Below, piece after piece: positions 15,170-25,389 of a stretch of DNA of 64,000 nucleotides. Origin of the DNA: Rhodococcus pyridinivorans (GTDB taxonomy: Bacteria > Actinomycetota > Actinomycetes > Mycobacteriales > Mycobacteriaceae); assembly GCF_900105195.1 (NCBI RefSeq), contig NZ_FNRX01000002.1, forward strand, positions 4,402,001-4,466,000, in the 5' to 3' direction. How positions within the stretch are numbered: the first letter of the stretch is position 1; every line of letters starts with the position of its first letter. Both the position numbers and the translations under genes were made by a program. Below the pieces are notes generated by a model. It saw nothing but the letters and a program-made list of their open reading frames with translations. It searched no databases and had not been told where the DNA came from.

Positions 15170-16771
15170 CTAGTCGGCGCCCTTTTCGGCCTTGTTCGCG
15201 ACCTCCTTGTCGGGCTCGTCGTCGTCCTCGGCGTCATCCTCGTCGACGACCTCGACCACCTCGGCGTCGATGACGTCGTCGGCGTCCGCATCCTCTTCGA
15301 GGCTCTCCGCGTCGTCCTCGGCAGCCTCGCCCTCGTCGACTGCAGCGGCTTCGTCCCCGTCGACTTCTGCGACCTCGCGCTCGGCGGCGGTGGTGTCCTC
15401 GGCCACAGGAGCTTCGAGTGCCGAGGTCTCGCTCTCGGCCGCCTCGAGTTCTCCGTCGGCTCCTGCATCAGCGGCGTCGTCGGCCTCGGCCGCGTCCGCC
15501 GCATCCTCCGAGGTCTCCTCGTCCACCTCGGTGTCGGCGCGCAGTGCCACCGCGGCCAATCGTCCTTCGCGCCACACGAGCAGCTGCGCCGTGATGATGC
15601 CGAGCAGGCCCGACCAGGCGAAGACGAGGATGCCGGCGAGCCACCAGTTGGCGCCGACCGTGCCGAAGACGCCGAGCGGGCCGCCCGCGACCCAGGTCGC
15701 CAGCGCCGTGACGAGTCCGGCGCCCGCTGCGGCAGCGAGCACCGTCCATGAAGCGTCGGCGCTGCCCACCGGGGCACCGTCGGCCTTCGCCTGCAGGGTT
15801 CGCTGCGCGGCGAAACGTCCGAGCAGCGCACCGACCGTCGCCGGAACGGCGAGCAGCACCGGCCAGAACGCTGCGGCCGGACCCGAGGGGACCGCCGCGA
15901 GCACCGGCAGCGCCGGGAGGTCACCGCCCGTCGCCTCGAACAGGCTCAGGTGGATGTCGCCGAAGTGCACGGTGCTGCCCGCCAGAACGGCCGCGGCACC
16001 GATGATGACGTTGGGCAGGTACAGGATCGACATCACCGTCAGCCCCAGCACGCCGGTCCAGTGATCCCCGCGCGCGAGCAGTTCACCGACGACGTTCCAC
16101 GACCACAACAGTCCGGCGACGACCGCCACCCCACCGAGGGCGAACATCCCCAGCAGCACCCGCAGTGCCGGACGGAAGGCGAGCACGAGCCAATCGGGAG
16201 CCGAGTAGTAGCGCACCAGCGGCTTCCACACACGGGAGCCGATACCGATGAGAGCCGCGGCCAGGTAGATGGCGGTGACCCACGCGAGCGCGGCAGCTGC
16301 ATTCGGAGGCGTCACCGGCAGCACGCTCGCCGCATCCTGCAGCACGATCAGCGACGCCGCGGTCACCAGTAGCGGGCCGGCGAGGACGGCGACGGTGATG
16401 CGCGAGACATCCTGACGGTCGAGGGCGTACCCACTGTTCTCGACGAGCGCGTCGGCCGCGGACGCACACCCGCGCGCCGCCTGCCACACCAGGACCGCGG
16501 TGGGCAGCAACGGCAGCACACCGAGCGACGTGCCGTCGATCGTGAGCGTCACCTGGTGCAGTGCGAGCCACGTGCCGGCGATCGCAGCGTAGATGCCGGT
16601 GAGGTCGCTGTTGGCGACGACCATCGTCGTCACCACGATGGTGGCCACGACGGCGAGCGTCACCGCCGGAACGCGGGCCGCGGTGCCGAGCAGGATGCGA
16701 AACCGCTCCGGGTCCAGGCTGTCGTCGTCGGTTGGAACGTGCCGGGTGGACCGGCCGAGCGTCGAAGTCAT
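15170..16771 (-). CDS. DUF6350-type polytopic membrane protein with acidic tail
   Basis: A 533-residue protein corresponding to mycobacterial Rv0955. About ten hydrophobic helices occupy residues 30-410. The final 120 or so residues are extremely rich in Asp, Glu and Ala, probably a disordered cytoplasmic tail, ending KEVANKAEKGAD. The function is unknown. It sits 55 bases ahead of purN and 49 after the DUF5336 gene, in the conserved DUF5336-DUF6350-purN-purH order. Confidence 0.82.
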   Translation of the reverse strand: MTSTLGRSTRHVPTDDDSLDPERFRILLGTAARVPAVTLAVVATIVVTTMVVANSDLTGIYAAIAGTWLALHQVTLTIDGTSLGVLPLLPTAVLVWQAARGCASAADALVENSGYALDRQDVSRITVAVLAGPLLVTAASLIVLQDAASVLPVTPPNAAAALAWVTAIYLAAALIGIGSRVWKPLVRYYSAPDWLVLAFRPALRVLLGMFALGGVAVVAGLLWSWNVVGELLARGDHWTGVLGLTVMSILYLPNVIIGAAAVLAGSTVHFGDIHLSLFEATGGDLPALPVLAAVPSGPAAAFWPVLLAVPATVGALLGRFAAQRTLQAKADGAPVGSADASWTVLAAAAGAGLVTALATWVAGGPLGVFGTVGANWWLAGILVFAWSGLLGIITAQLLVWREGRLAAVALRADTEVDEETSEDAADAAEADDAADAGADGELEAAESETSALEAPVAEDTTAAEREVAEVDGDEAAAVDEGEAAEDDAESLEEDADADDVIDAEVVEVVDEDDAEDDDEPDKEVANKAEKGAD

Positions 16772-16820
16772 CGGTTCGAGAGTGTCACCGACACGGCGAT
16801 CGTGGTGTCAGGCGCGCCGA

Positions 16821-17930
16821 TCACCGCTGGTCGTCCGGTGCGCGGAAGGCCTGCGTGGCGTCCTGGTCGCCGGTCGCAGTGGTCCCGGTCTCCTCGCGAC
16901 GTTCCGTGCCCGTCGTGTCGTCATCGGACACTGTGCCGTCCGCCCGGGTGGCTGGGCCGTCCGCCCGGGTGTCGGTGTGGTCCGTCGAGTCCTGAGCGCC
17001 GTGCGGTTCCTGGACCGGGTACTGCTGGGTCGGCTGCGCACCCGTGTACTGCTGGCCGGCGCCGTACTGCTGGGCACCGGAATACTGTGCTCCCCCGCCG
17101 TACTGCTGAGCGCCCGGGAACTGCTGAGCGCCCGGGAACTGCTGAGCGCCCGGGAACTGCTGGGAACCGGGGAACTGCTGGGCTCCGCTGTACTGCTGCC
17201 CGCCGTACTGCTGGGCGCCCGGATACTGCTGGGACCCGCCGTACTGCTGCGACCCCGAATACTGCTGCGCGCCGGAGTACTCCCCCGACGTCTGCTGTCC
17301 GGGATACGCCTGGTGTCCGGGATGCGGCGCACCGAACTGGGACTGCCCGACGGCTCCCTGCTGCGAGCCGTAGGGCTGGCCGTATCCCTGCGGACCGTAA
17401 ATCTGCGGCGAACCGGAGCCCTGGGGCTGACCTGTTCCCGCACCGGTCCCGAATCCCTGGTACTGCCCGGCGCTCTGCGGCGACCCGAAGGAACTCCGCT
17501 CACCCGACCGGCCGGACACGAGGATGCCGAGGCCGAACAGCAATGCGACGAGCGCCAGCGCGAACTGCAGGAAACCGAGGACGAGGATCGTCACGCCGCC
17601 CCACGCGATCCCGGTGTCCTCGGGCAGATGGAAGAGCTGGAACAGGGATGTCACGAAACCGACGCCCGACGCCGCGACGGCCACCGCACGCAGGTCCTGG
17701 CCGGGGAGCAGCGACAGCGCCGCGCTCACACCGCCGAAGAGCAGGAAGGCCAGCGGCACGACGGCGAAGCCGAAATCGAAGGACGTGAGCGCCACCTGCG
17801 AGCCGAAGGTGATGTTCACGAAGGGCGTGAGGCCGAGGAGGAAGTTCACGGCACCGAGCACGGCCACCGCGAGTGGCAGCAACAACGGCACCACCTTGCT
17901 CTGGGCGGATGCGCCTGCGGGGAATGTCAT
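16821..17930 (-). CDS. DUF5336 membrane protein with Q/G-rich repeat region (Rv0954-like)
   Basis: A 369-residue protein. The N-terminal half has about four or five membrane helices ([20 protein letters not shown] and following). Residues from about 160 on are low-complexity Gly, Gln, Tyr and Pro, with repeated QQFPGA and QQYSGA units, then an acidic Thr/Asp-rich end. It resembles the mycobacterial Rv0954 34-kDa antigen family, which is linked to the cell envelope. I start at ATG 17930, which has AGGAGA six bases ahead, instead of an ATG 17 codons earlier. Part of the repeat is encoded by an exact 18-bp tandem repeat. Confidence 0.82.
   Translation of the reverse strand: MTFPAGASAQSKVVPLLLPLAVAVLGAVNFLLGLTPFVNITFGSQVALTSFDFGFAVVPLAFLLFGGVSAALSLLPGQDLRAVAVAASGVGFVTSLFQLFHLPEDTGIAWGGVTILVLGFLQFALALVALLFGLGILVSGRSGERSSFGSPQSAGQYQGFGTGAGTGQPQGSGSPQIYGPQGYGQPYGSQQGAVGQSQFGAPHPGHQAYPGQQTSGEYSGAQQYSGSQQYGGSQQYPGAQQYGGQQYSGAQQFPGSQQFPGAQQFPGAQQFPGAQQYGGGAQYSGAQQYGAGQQYTGAQPTQQYPVQEPHGAQDSTDHTDTRADGPATRADGTVSDDDTTGTERREETGTTATGDQDATQAFRAPDDQR
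17104..17157. repeat. 18-bp tandem repeat inside the DUF5336 gene
   Basis: Three consecutive copies of an 18-base unit (GCTGAGCGCCCGGGAACT on the plus strand) encode QQFPGA units. A degenerate fourth copy follows. The identical copies suggest recent slippage and possible length variation between strains. Confidence 0.85.
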
Positions 17931-18013
17931 CGATTCTCCTGCCGTCGATCGGTGTGTGTCGGTCACTCGTCCTGCAGTCAACAGCCTAGGGACTACCCGA
18001 GAGAATGGGGTCC

Positions 18014-18637
18014 ATGCCGCACACTCTCGCCCCGGGCCCCGACGTCGTGGTCGAGACGGAGGTGAAGCACTCGCGTTTCCTCGCCGCGGTTCGTCGTGTC
18101 GACACGGCCGACGCCGCGCTCGCCTTCGTCGACGAACAACGCCGACTGTATCCCGATGCCCGACACCACTGCTGGGCGTTCGTGGTGGGTGACGACCCGT
18201 CGGCGCGTGCCGAGCGGTCGAGCGACGACGGGGAGCCGGGCGGCACGGCCGGCATCCCGATGCTGCAGGTCCTGCACCACCGGGATCTGGTGAACGTCGC
18301 GGTGGTGGTAACCCGATGGTTCGGAGGGATCAAGCTCGGCGCGGGCGGGCTGGTGCGCGCGTACTCGGGTGCGGTCGCGACGGCCTTGGACGAGGCGCCC
18401 CTCGTCGAGCGCAGGCAGCAGGAGAAGTTCACCCTCGCGATCGATCACGGCGAAGCGGGTCGCGTGGAGGCGGAACTGCGCGGCCGCGGGGTCGCAGTGC
18501 TCGACGTGACCTATGCGGACCGGGTGGTCCTCACCGTCGCGGGGCGCGCGCGGAGCGAACTGGAGGGCTGGGTGGCGTCACTGACGTCCGGGGCGGGCGA
18601 ACTCGAACCCGCGGGAGTCGACTGGATCGACTCCTGA
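18014..18637 (+). CDS. YigZ/IMPACT family protein
   Basis: A 207-residue protein of the YigZ (UPF0029/IMPACT) family. The N-terminal domain carries the signature [12 protein letters not shown], the charged stretch [16 protein letters not shown] and the motif [20 protein letters not shown]; a C-terminal ferredoxin-like domain follows. The family has been linked to translation control and ribosome-associated functions, but the precise role is unknown. I start at ATG 18014, where GAGAGA is well spaced; an in-frame ATG three codons upstream is possible. It is convergent with sucD. Confidence 0.88.
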   Translation: MPHTLAPGPDVVVETEVKHSRFLAAVRRVDTADAALAFVDEQRRLYPDARHHCWAFVVGDDPSARAERSSDDGEPGGTAGIPMLQVLHHRDLVNVAVVVTRWFGGIKLGAGGLVRAYSGAVATALDEAPLVERRQQEKFTLAIDHGEAGRVEAELRGRGVAVLDVTYADRVVLTVAGRARSELEGWVASLTSGAGELEPAGVDWIDS

Positions 18638-18644
18638 AACGGCG

Positions 18645-18689
18645 CGTGCGCGCCTCCCGATGGCGGAACGCCACCGGAAGGCGCGCACG
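18645..18689. terminator. Bidirectional terminator between yigZ-like gene and sucD
   Basis: CGTGCGCGCC (18645-18654) pairs perfectly with GGCGCGCACG (18680-18689). A second perfect hairpin, TGGCG-GAA-CGCCA, sits inside the loop at 18661-18673. The position between two convergent stops fits termination from both sides. Confidence 0.7.
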
Positions 18690-18705
18690 GAAGGCGACGC
18701 TGCTG

Positions 18706-19608
18706 TCAGAGCGACTGCAGGATCTCGCGAGCGAGCGCAGCGGTCTCGGACGGCGTCTTGCCGACCTTCACGCCAGCCGCCTCGAGAGCGTCCTTCTTGG
18801 CCTGAGCGGTGCCCGAGGAGCCCGAGACGATGGCGCCGGCGTGGCCCATGGTCTTGCCCTCGGGAGCGGTGAAGCCTGCGACGTAGCCGACGACGGGCTT
18901 GGTCACGTTGGCCTTGATGTAATCGGCCGCGCGCTCCTCGGCGTCGCCGCCGATCTCGCCGATCATGACGATGACCTTGGTCTCCGGGTCCTTCTCGAAC
19001 GCCTCGATGGCATCGATGTGGGTGGTGCCGATGACCGGGTCGCCGCCGATGCCGATGGCGGTCGAGAAGCCGTACTCGCGCAGCTCGAACATCATCTGGT
19101 AGGTCAGGGTGCCCGACTTCGAGACGAGGCCGACCGGACCCTTGCCGGCGATGTTCGCCGGGGTGATGCCGACGAGCGCCTCACCCGGGGTGATGATGCC
19201 GGGGCAGTTGGGGCCGATGATGCGGGTCTTGTTGCCCTTCTGGACGTTGTACGCCCAAGCGTAGGCGGAGTCCTGCACCGGGATGCCCTCGGTGATGACC
19301 ACGAGCAGCGGGATCTCCGCGTCGATGGCCTCGACGATGGCGTCCTTCGAGAAGGCCGGGGGAACGAACGCGATCGAGACGTCGGCGCCGGTCTCCTTCA
19401 TGGCCTCGGCGACGGAGCCGAAGACGGGGAGCTCGACCGGGTTGCCGTCCTTGTCGGTGTGCGAGACCGTCGTGCCGGCCTTGCGGGCGTTCACGCCGCC
19501 GACGACCTGGGTGCCGGCCTTGAGCATGAGCGCGGTGTGCTTGGTGCCCTCGCCGCCGGTGATGCCCTGGACGATGACCTTGGAATCCTTGGTAAGGAAG
19601 ATTGCCAT
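18706..19608 (-). CDS. sucD: Succinyl-CoA synthetase alpha subunit
   Basis: TCA-cycle enzyme subunit that converts succinyl-CoA to succinate with nucleotide triphosphate formation. At 300 residues it is full length. The CoA-binding domain begins [22 protein letters not shown] and carries [22 protein letters not shown] follows, and the phosphorylated active-site His is near 256 in [12 protein letters not shown]. The start is ATG 19608; upstream in-frame sequence belongs to a shadow of sucC. It lies 16 bases after the sucC stop, in the same operon. Confidence 0.97.
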   Translation of the reverse strand: MAIFLTKDSKVIVQGITGGEGTKHTALMLKAGTQVVGGVNARKAGTTVSHTDKDGNPVELPVFGSVAEAMKETGADVSIAFVPPAFSKDAIVEAIDAEIPLLVVITEGIPVQDSAYAWAYNVQKGNKTRIIGPNCPGIITPGEALVGITPANIAGKGPVGLVSKSGTLTYQMMFELREYGFSTAIGIGGDPVIGTTHIDAIEAFEKDPETKVIVMIGEIGGDAEERAADYIKANVTKPVVGYVAGFTAPEGKTMGHAGAIVSGSSGTAQAKKDALEAAGVKVGKTPSETAALAREILQSL

Positions 19609-19624
19609 TGTTCTGTGTGTCCCT

Positions 19625-20794
<1,170 letters not shown>

Positions 20795-21242
20795 CTGCTC
20801 ACCGTCTCGTCTGCGTTCACGCCCGCTCCGGGGTATCGAGCGGGTCGTTTCGGACTCTAGTTTCTCGGCCGGGCCGCGGATCACGCGCGGCAGTCCCATG
20901 TGGCACAGGTCACGCGCGCGTAGGTCCGGGAACGACTTCACAGTTCCCCTCCCGGGACGTGGCGGGCGCCACGTTCGAGCGGAGCACTCGGTTCAGAATG
21001 ACAGGTACCCACTCGCTCCCCGACACCGGATCCCACGCTGCCGCGATGCAACAGACTCGTGACGTGTCGGAAAACAGTGTTTGGAACTCCGGCCGCTGGG
21101 GCATGTCCCAATTTGCCCCGGTTTGCACTGTGATGCCACTCACATAACGTCCGCCGGACGAACTACGGCTTGCCACCCCCGCGATCACTTCGTTACCGTC
21201 GCCTGGTCGAAGTAACGATGAGGTCACGAACGGAGGATGGCG
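20795..21242. promoter_or_regulatory. Divergent intergenic region between sucC and M23 peptidase gene
   Basis: These 448 bases must hold the promoters of both genes. The only structured element I can point to is TCGTTAC (21190-21196) facing GTAACGA (21212-21218), 25 bases ahead of the peptidase start. I looked for a c-di-AMP (ydaO) riboswitch, common before cell-wall hydrolase genes in actinobacteria, and found no convincing core. No gene was found. Confidence 0.45.
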
Positions 21243-22226
21243 ATGCGCTCTGGTAACCCGAGTGCCGAGAGCCGAACCCGCCGTCCCGAATCGGCACCCG
21301 AAGACTGGAATGCCTGGGAAGCCGCCACGATGGACTTCCGTAACACCGGCCCCGGTTCCGAGCCCACCTACTACTCCGACTCCTTCGGCCACGCCGTCCG
21401 CGACGACCGCTTCGCGCAGGATCGTCGCGACGAGAGCACCGACGTCACCGCTCCCGCATCCCGCGGTGGAGCCCATCGACTTCCCACTCCCCCCACTGCC
21501 CTCAAGGGCCGCGCCGCAGTCTTCGCGGTCGCCGCAGGCGCCGTGGTCGCCGCGGGCCAGGCCGCAGCCAATGGTGGTCCGGGACAGAACACCGAGCACT
21601 CCGAGGTCGCTCTCGCCGCCGGCGAAGCCGATTCCTCGATCATCACGGCCACCGCAGTGCCGCAGGCCGCACAGTTCGCGCCGAGCGCCGACGCCGAGCC
21701 GTCGCAGGCCCCGCAGGTGCTCAACATCGCCGACCCGAACGACCTGTCGCAGTTCTCGAATCTCCTGGCCAAGGGCCAGCGATTCAGCGAGGAACGCGCT
21801 GCGCGCGAGGCCGCGGCCCGTCGCCCGCTGTTCGTCCTCCCCGCCGCGGGGTCGTTCACCTCGAACTTCGGCGCACGCTGGGGCACCCTCCACGCCGGCG
21901 TCGACATCGCAGGCCCCATCGGCACCCCGATCCTCGCGGTCGCCGACGGTGAGGTCATCGATTCCGGCCCGGCTTCCGGCTTCGGCATGTGGGTCCGCCT
22001 CCTCCACGCCGACGGCACCATCACCGTGTACGGGCACATCGACCAGTCCCTGGTGACCGTGGGTCAACACGTCATGGCCGGCGACCAGATCGCCACCATG
22101 GGCAACCGCGGCTTCTCCACCGGCCCGCACCTGCACTTCGAGGTGCACCTCAACGGCGTCGACAAGATCGATCCCGTCCCGTGGCTCGCCACCCGGGGTA
22201 TCGCCCTCGGCATCCAGCGCGACTGA
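21243..22226 (+). CDS. M23-family (LytM) cell-wall endopeptidase
   Basis: A 327-residue metallopeptidase that should cut peptide cross-links of peptidoglycan. A charged N-terminus precedes one hydrophobic segment near residue 85-110 (AVFAVAAGAVVAAGQAAA), a signal anchor or signal peptide. The LytM domain has zinc ligands in LHAGVDIAG (HxxxD) and GPHLHFEV (HxH), plus YGHID. It corresponds to mycobacterial Rv0950c. I start at ATG 21243, which has GGAGG correctly spaced; the ATG at 21237 abuts that site. A GTTAC/GTAAC element lies upstream, as it does for the second M23 gene at 52 kb. Confidence 0.9.
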   Translation: MRSGNPSAESRTRRPESAPEDWNAWEAATMDFRNTGPGSEPTYYSDSFGHAVRDDRFAQDRRDESTDVTAPASRGGAHRLPTPPTALKGRAAVFAVAAGAVVAAGQAAANGGPGQNTEHSEVALAAGEADSSIITATAVPQAAQFAPSADAEPSQAPQVLNIADPNDLSQFSNLLAKGQRFSEERAAREAAARRPLFVLPAAGSFTSNFGARWGTLHAGVDIAGPIGTPILAVADGEVIDSGPASGFGMWVRLLHADGTITVYGHIDQSLVTVGQHVMAGDQIATMGNRGFSTGPHLHFEVHLNGVDKIDPVPWLATRGIALGIQRD

Positions 22227-22336
22227 CCGACCTCGCCGCCGCACGTTCGGCGTGCGTCACGTTCCGCCCTCTTTCCCGCTTCGGTGCGGACCCGCTCTTT
22301 CGTGCGAATCCGCGCCTGACACAGGCTTTCAGGGCA

Positions 22337-24715
22337 TCACAGTTTGATCATCGGCACACCGCCGACGAGCATCAACCGCACCTTGCCGGCACTGCCGAAG
22401 TCGATCACGACGGTGGCCGTGGGGCCCGAGCCCCGAGTTTCGAGAACCGTTCCGAGACCGTACTTGTCATGGCTGACGCGGTCGCCGACGTCGAGCACCA
22501 AGTGGTTGTTGCGTCCGCGCGCCGCACCGAAACTCGGTGTTCCCGAGGATCCGCGCCGCTCGCCCGCACCGAACCGTGAACCAGTGCCCGAGCCGATCGC
22601 CTGACCACGGGCGGGCGTGGGCTCGAGGCGTCGCCAGTCGATGAGGTGCTGCGGAATCTCTTGCAGGAAACGAGATTCCGGATTGGTGAGCGGCTGCCCC
22701 CAGGACGAACGCAACACGGCCCGCGTGAGATAGAGACGACGCCGGGCGCGCGTGATGCCGACATACGCGAGTCGCCGTTCCTCGGACAGCTCGGCCGGAT
22801 CGCCGAGGGCACGCATGTGCGGGAACTGGCCGTCCTCCCAACCGGTGACGAACACAACCGGGAACTCGAGGCCCTTCGCGGTGTGCAACGTCATCAGCGT
22901 GACCACACCGGCCTCGTTCTCCGGGATCTGGTCGGCGTCGGCGACGAGCGAGACCTTCTCGAGGAACGCCGCGAGCGATCCCGGTTCGGGATCCCCCTCT
23001 TCACGTTCGTCGTCGACGATCCCGGCCGCGTTACGGACGTCGGCACTGAATTCCCTTGCCACGCTGACGAGTTCGTGGAGGTTGTCGAGACGGGCGCCGT
23101 CCTGCGGGTCGTCGCTCGCCGACAACTCGGCGCTGTATCCGGTGCGATCGAGGATCGCCTCGACGACGTCGCCGATGTCCACCATGTCGTTGCCGTCGGC
23201 GTCGCTCGCGACGAGCATCGCCCGCAGGCCGTCCATCATCTCGACGAAACCGGCGATCGCCTTCTGCGCCCGCGTGTTCAGCAGCGCGACCTTGCCGGCC
23301 GCGGCGTCGGCGAGGGCCTGCCCGAAGCTCACACCGAGCCGCTCGGCGTGCACCGCCACGCACGCCTCGGCACGATCGCCGATACCGCGGCGAGGGGTGT
23401 TGAGGATGCGGCGCAGGCTCACCGTGTCGTCGGGGTTGTCGAGCACCTTCAGGTACGCAACGACGTCGCGCACCTCCTTGCGCTCGTAGAACCGCACACC
23501 GCCGACGACCTTGTAGGGCACACCGTGCCGGATGAAGACGTCCTCGAACGCGCGGGAGGCATTGTTGGTGCGGTAGAACACCGCGATGTCGGAGTAGGTG
23601 GTGTCGCCGCCGTCGACGAGCCGGTCGATCTCGGCGGCGACGAACCGCGCCTCGTCGTGCTCGTTGTCGGCGACGTAGCCGGTGATGAGTTCGCCCTCAC
23701 CCGAATCGGTCCACAGCCGCTTCTCGCGGCGACCCGTGTTCTTGGAGATGACGGAATTGGCCGCCGACAAGATGTTCTGGGTGGAGCGGTAATTCTGTTC
23801 GAGCAGGATCGTGCGCGCCTGCGGATAGTCGCGCTCGAACTCCTCGATGTTGCGGATCGTGGCGCCGCGGAAGGCGTAGATCGACTGGTCGGCGTCGCCC
23901 ACCACGCACAGTTCGCTCGGGGGGACGGCGGATTCCTCCTCCGGATCGCCCACGAGGGTGCGCACCAGCACGTACTGCGCGTGGTTGGTGTCCTGGTACT
24001 CGTCGACCAGGACGTGACGGAACCGGCGCCGGTAGTACTCGGCGACCTGCGGATGAGCCTGCAGCAGCGCCACCGTCTCGCCGATGAGGTCGTCGAAGTC
24101 GAAGGCGTTCGCCGTGCGCAGGCGCTGCTGGTAGTGCGCGTAGACCCGAGCGACGACGCGGGTGAGTTCGGTGGCCGCCGAATCGGTCTCCGCCTCGTGG
24201 ACGGCTTCTTCCGGCCCGATCAATTCGTTCTTCAGGTTCGAGATCTGTGTGGACAGCAGCCGGGCGGAGTACTTCTTGCTGTCGAGTTCGAGATCCTTCG
24301 CGATCATCGTGAGCAGACGACGGGAATCGTCGGCGTCGTAGATCGTGAAATTCGAATTCATGCCCTGCAGCAGACCCGCCTGCGCGCGCAGGATCCGGAC
24401 GCAGCTCGAGTGGAAGGTCGAGACCCACATCGCATTCGCGCGCGGCCCCACCAGAGCCGCCACCCGCTCGCGCATCTCGGCGGCGGCCTTGTTGGTGAAC
24501 GTGATGGCGAGCACCTGACCAGGGACGACGCCGCGCTCGGCCAGCAGATAGGCGATGCGACGCGTGAGCACCGCAGTCTTGCCGGAGCCCGCGCCCGCGA
24601 CGATCAGCAACGGGGCTCCTTCGTGCGTGACCGCTTCCCGCTGCTGCGGATTGAGCCCTTCGAGAAGAGCATCGGATCCGGGGCGGGAGTTTGCGAGCGC
24701 GACGGGAGTGTTCAT
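22337..24715 (-). CDS. pcrA: UvrD/PcrA-type ATP-dependent DNA helicase
   Basis: Superfamily 1 3'-5' helicase of repair and replication-fork processing, 792 residues. Motifs in order are LNPQQREAVTHEGAPLLIVA with Q-motif, Walker A GAGSGKT at about 41-47, AITFTNKAAAEMRERV (Ia), VDEYQDTN (II), VVGDADQSIYAFRGA (III), LEQNYRS (IV), TLHTAKGLEFPVVFV (V) and YVGITRARRRLYL (VI). The C-terminal end VGDRVSHDKYGLGTVLE is the Tudor-like domain that contacts RNA polymerase in PcrA. It corresponds to mycobacterial UvrD1 (Rv0949) and is divergent from the chorismate mutase gene. Confidence 0.96.
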   Translation of the reverse strand: MNTPVALANSRPGSDALLEGLNPQQREAVTHEGAPLLIVAGAGSGKTAVLTRRIAYLLAERGVVPGQVLAITFTNKAAAEMRERVAALVGPRANAMWVSTFHSSCVRILRAQAGLLQGMNSNFTIYDADDSRRLLTMIAKDLELDSKKYSARLLSTQISNLKNELIGPEEAVHEAETDSAATELTRVVARVYAHYQQRLRTANAFDFDDLIGETVALLQAHPQVAEYYRRRFRHVLVDEYQDTNHAQYVLVRTLVGDPEEESAVPPSELCVVGDADQSIYAFRGATIRNIEEFERDYPQARTILLEQNYRSTQNILSAANSVISKNTGRREKRLWTDSGEGELITGYVADNEHDEARFVAAEIDRLVDGGDTTYSDIAVFYRTNNASRAFEDVFIRHGVPYKVVGGVRFYERKEVRDVVAYLKVLDNPDDTVSLRRILNTPRRGIGDRAEACVAVHAERLGVSFGQALADAAAGKVALLNTRAQKAIAGFVEMMDGLRAMLVASDADGNDMVDIGDVVEAILDRTGYSAELSASDDPQDGARLDNLHELVSVAREFSADVRNAAGIVDDEREEGDPEPGSLAAFLEKVSLVADADQIPENEAGVVTLMTLHTAKGLEFPVVFVTGWEDGQFPHMRALGDPAELSEERRLAYVGITRARRRLYLTRAVLRSSWGQPLTNPESRFLQEIPQHLIDWRRLEPTPARGQAIGSGTGSRFGAGERRGSSGTPSFGAARGRNNHLVLDVGDRVSHDKYGLGTVLETRGSGPTATVVIDFGSAGKVRLMLVGGVPMIKL

Positions 24716-24949
24716 CGTTTCACCAAACTACCGGACCGTTCGGACAACGGATCCGGACCACACAGTCGATCAAGCCGAGTGGCAGGGCCTACATGGTGAG
24801 TGGCAAACTGGAGACCATGTCTTCTGTCCTTTGCAGGCTCGGATCGAGTTCCGGTTGTCGCTGTCGATTCCCGACTGCCGGCCCGACCCGATACCGGTAA
24901 CAGCCGCTCCCATACGGGCGATCCTTCAGAGCAGATGCGAGGAGACGAC

Positions 24950-25285
24950 ATGAGCACGCACATCGATTCTTCCCTTTCCGGCGAGCCGGACCAGGCGAAC
25001 GCCGGAACACCGGCCGCGACCGACGACACCGCAGTGCCCACCGAGGCCGAGATCGAGGAGCTCCGCAAGGAGATCGATCGTCTCGACGCCGAGATCCTGG
25101 CCGCGGTCAAGCGCCGCACCGAGGTCTCCCGCATGATCGGGCGTACCCGCATGGCGTCCGGCGGTACCCGTCTCGTGCACAGCCGCGAGATGAAGGTCCT
25201 CGAGCGGTTCAGCGAGTTGGGCCAGGAAGGCCACACCCTGGCGATGCTGCTGCTCCGCCTCGGGCGTGGCCGCCTGGGCCACTAA
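24950..25285 (+). CDS. Chorismate mutase, AroQ type, intracellular
   Basis: Converts chorismate to prephenate, the branch point to Phe and Tyr. The 111-residue protein has a disordered N-terminus, then the AroQ helix LRKEIDRLDAEILAAVKRRT and EVSRMIGRTRM. The tail ends LLRLGRGRLGH, which in the mycobacterial enzyme (Rv0948c) docks into DAHP synthase and raises activity. There is no signal peptide, so it is the cytoplasmic type. I start at ATG 24950, nine bases after GAGGAG. It is divergent from pcrA, and a tandem hairpin array begins right at its stop codon. Confidence 0.92.
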   Translation: MSTHIDSSLSGEPDQANAGTPAATDDTAVPTEAEIEELRKEIDRLDAEILAAVKRRTEVSRMIGRTRMASGGTRLVHSREMKVLERFSELGQEGHTLAMLLLRLGRGRLGH

Positions 25286-25376
25286 CGGCGTGGCCGTCCG
25301 CGTCACTGACGGCGTGGCCGTCCGCGTCACTGACGGCGTGGCCGTCCGCGTCACTGACGGCGAGGCCGTCCCGACC
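25285..25376. repeat. 24-bp tandem repeat array (about 3.8 copies), hairpin-forming
   Basis: The unit ACGGCGTGGCCGTCCGCGTC plus ACTG is repeated exactly three times from 25285, with a diverged partial fourth. Each junction can fold GCCGTC-N9-GACGGC, so the array forms serial hairpins. It fills the gap between two convergent genes, where it could act as a bidirectional terminator. Units are adjacent with no spacers, so it is not a CRISPR array. Confidence 0.85.
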
Positions 25377-25389
25377 ATCGCCGAGTTCC

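Noticed and set aside
20930..21242. Possible ydaO (c-di-AMP) riboswitch before the first M23 peptidase gene
   Set aside because: Such riboswitches are common before wall hydrolase genes in actinobacteria, but I could not find the conserved core blocks or a plausible pseudoknot here; the same was true before the second M23 gene.
25285..25376. CRISPR array
   Set aside because: Units are directly adjacent with no unique spacers and no cas genes are present; it is a plain tandem repeat. The same applies to 52069-52133.
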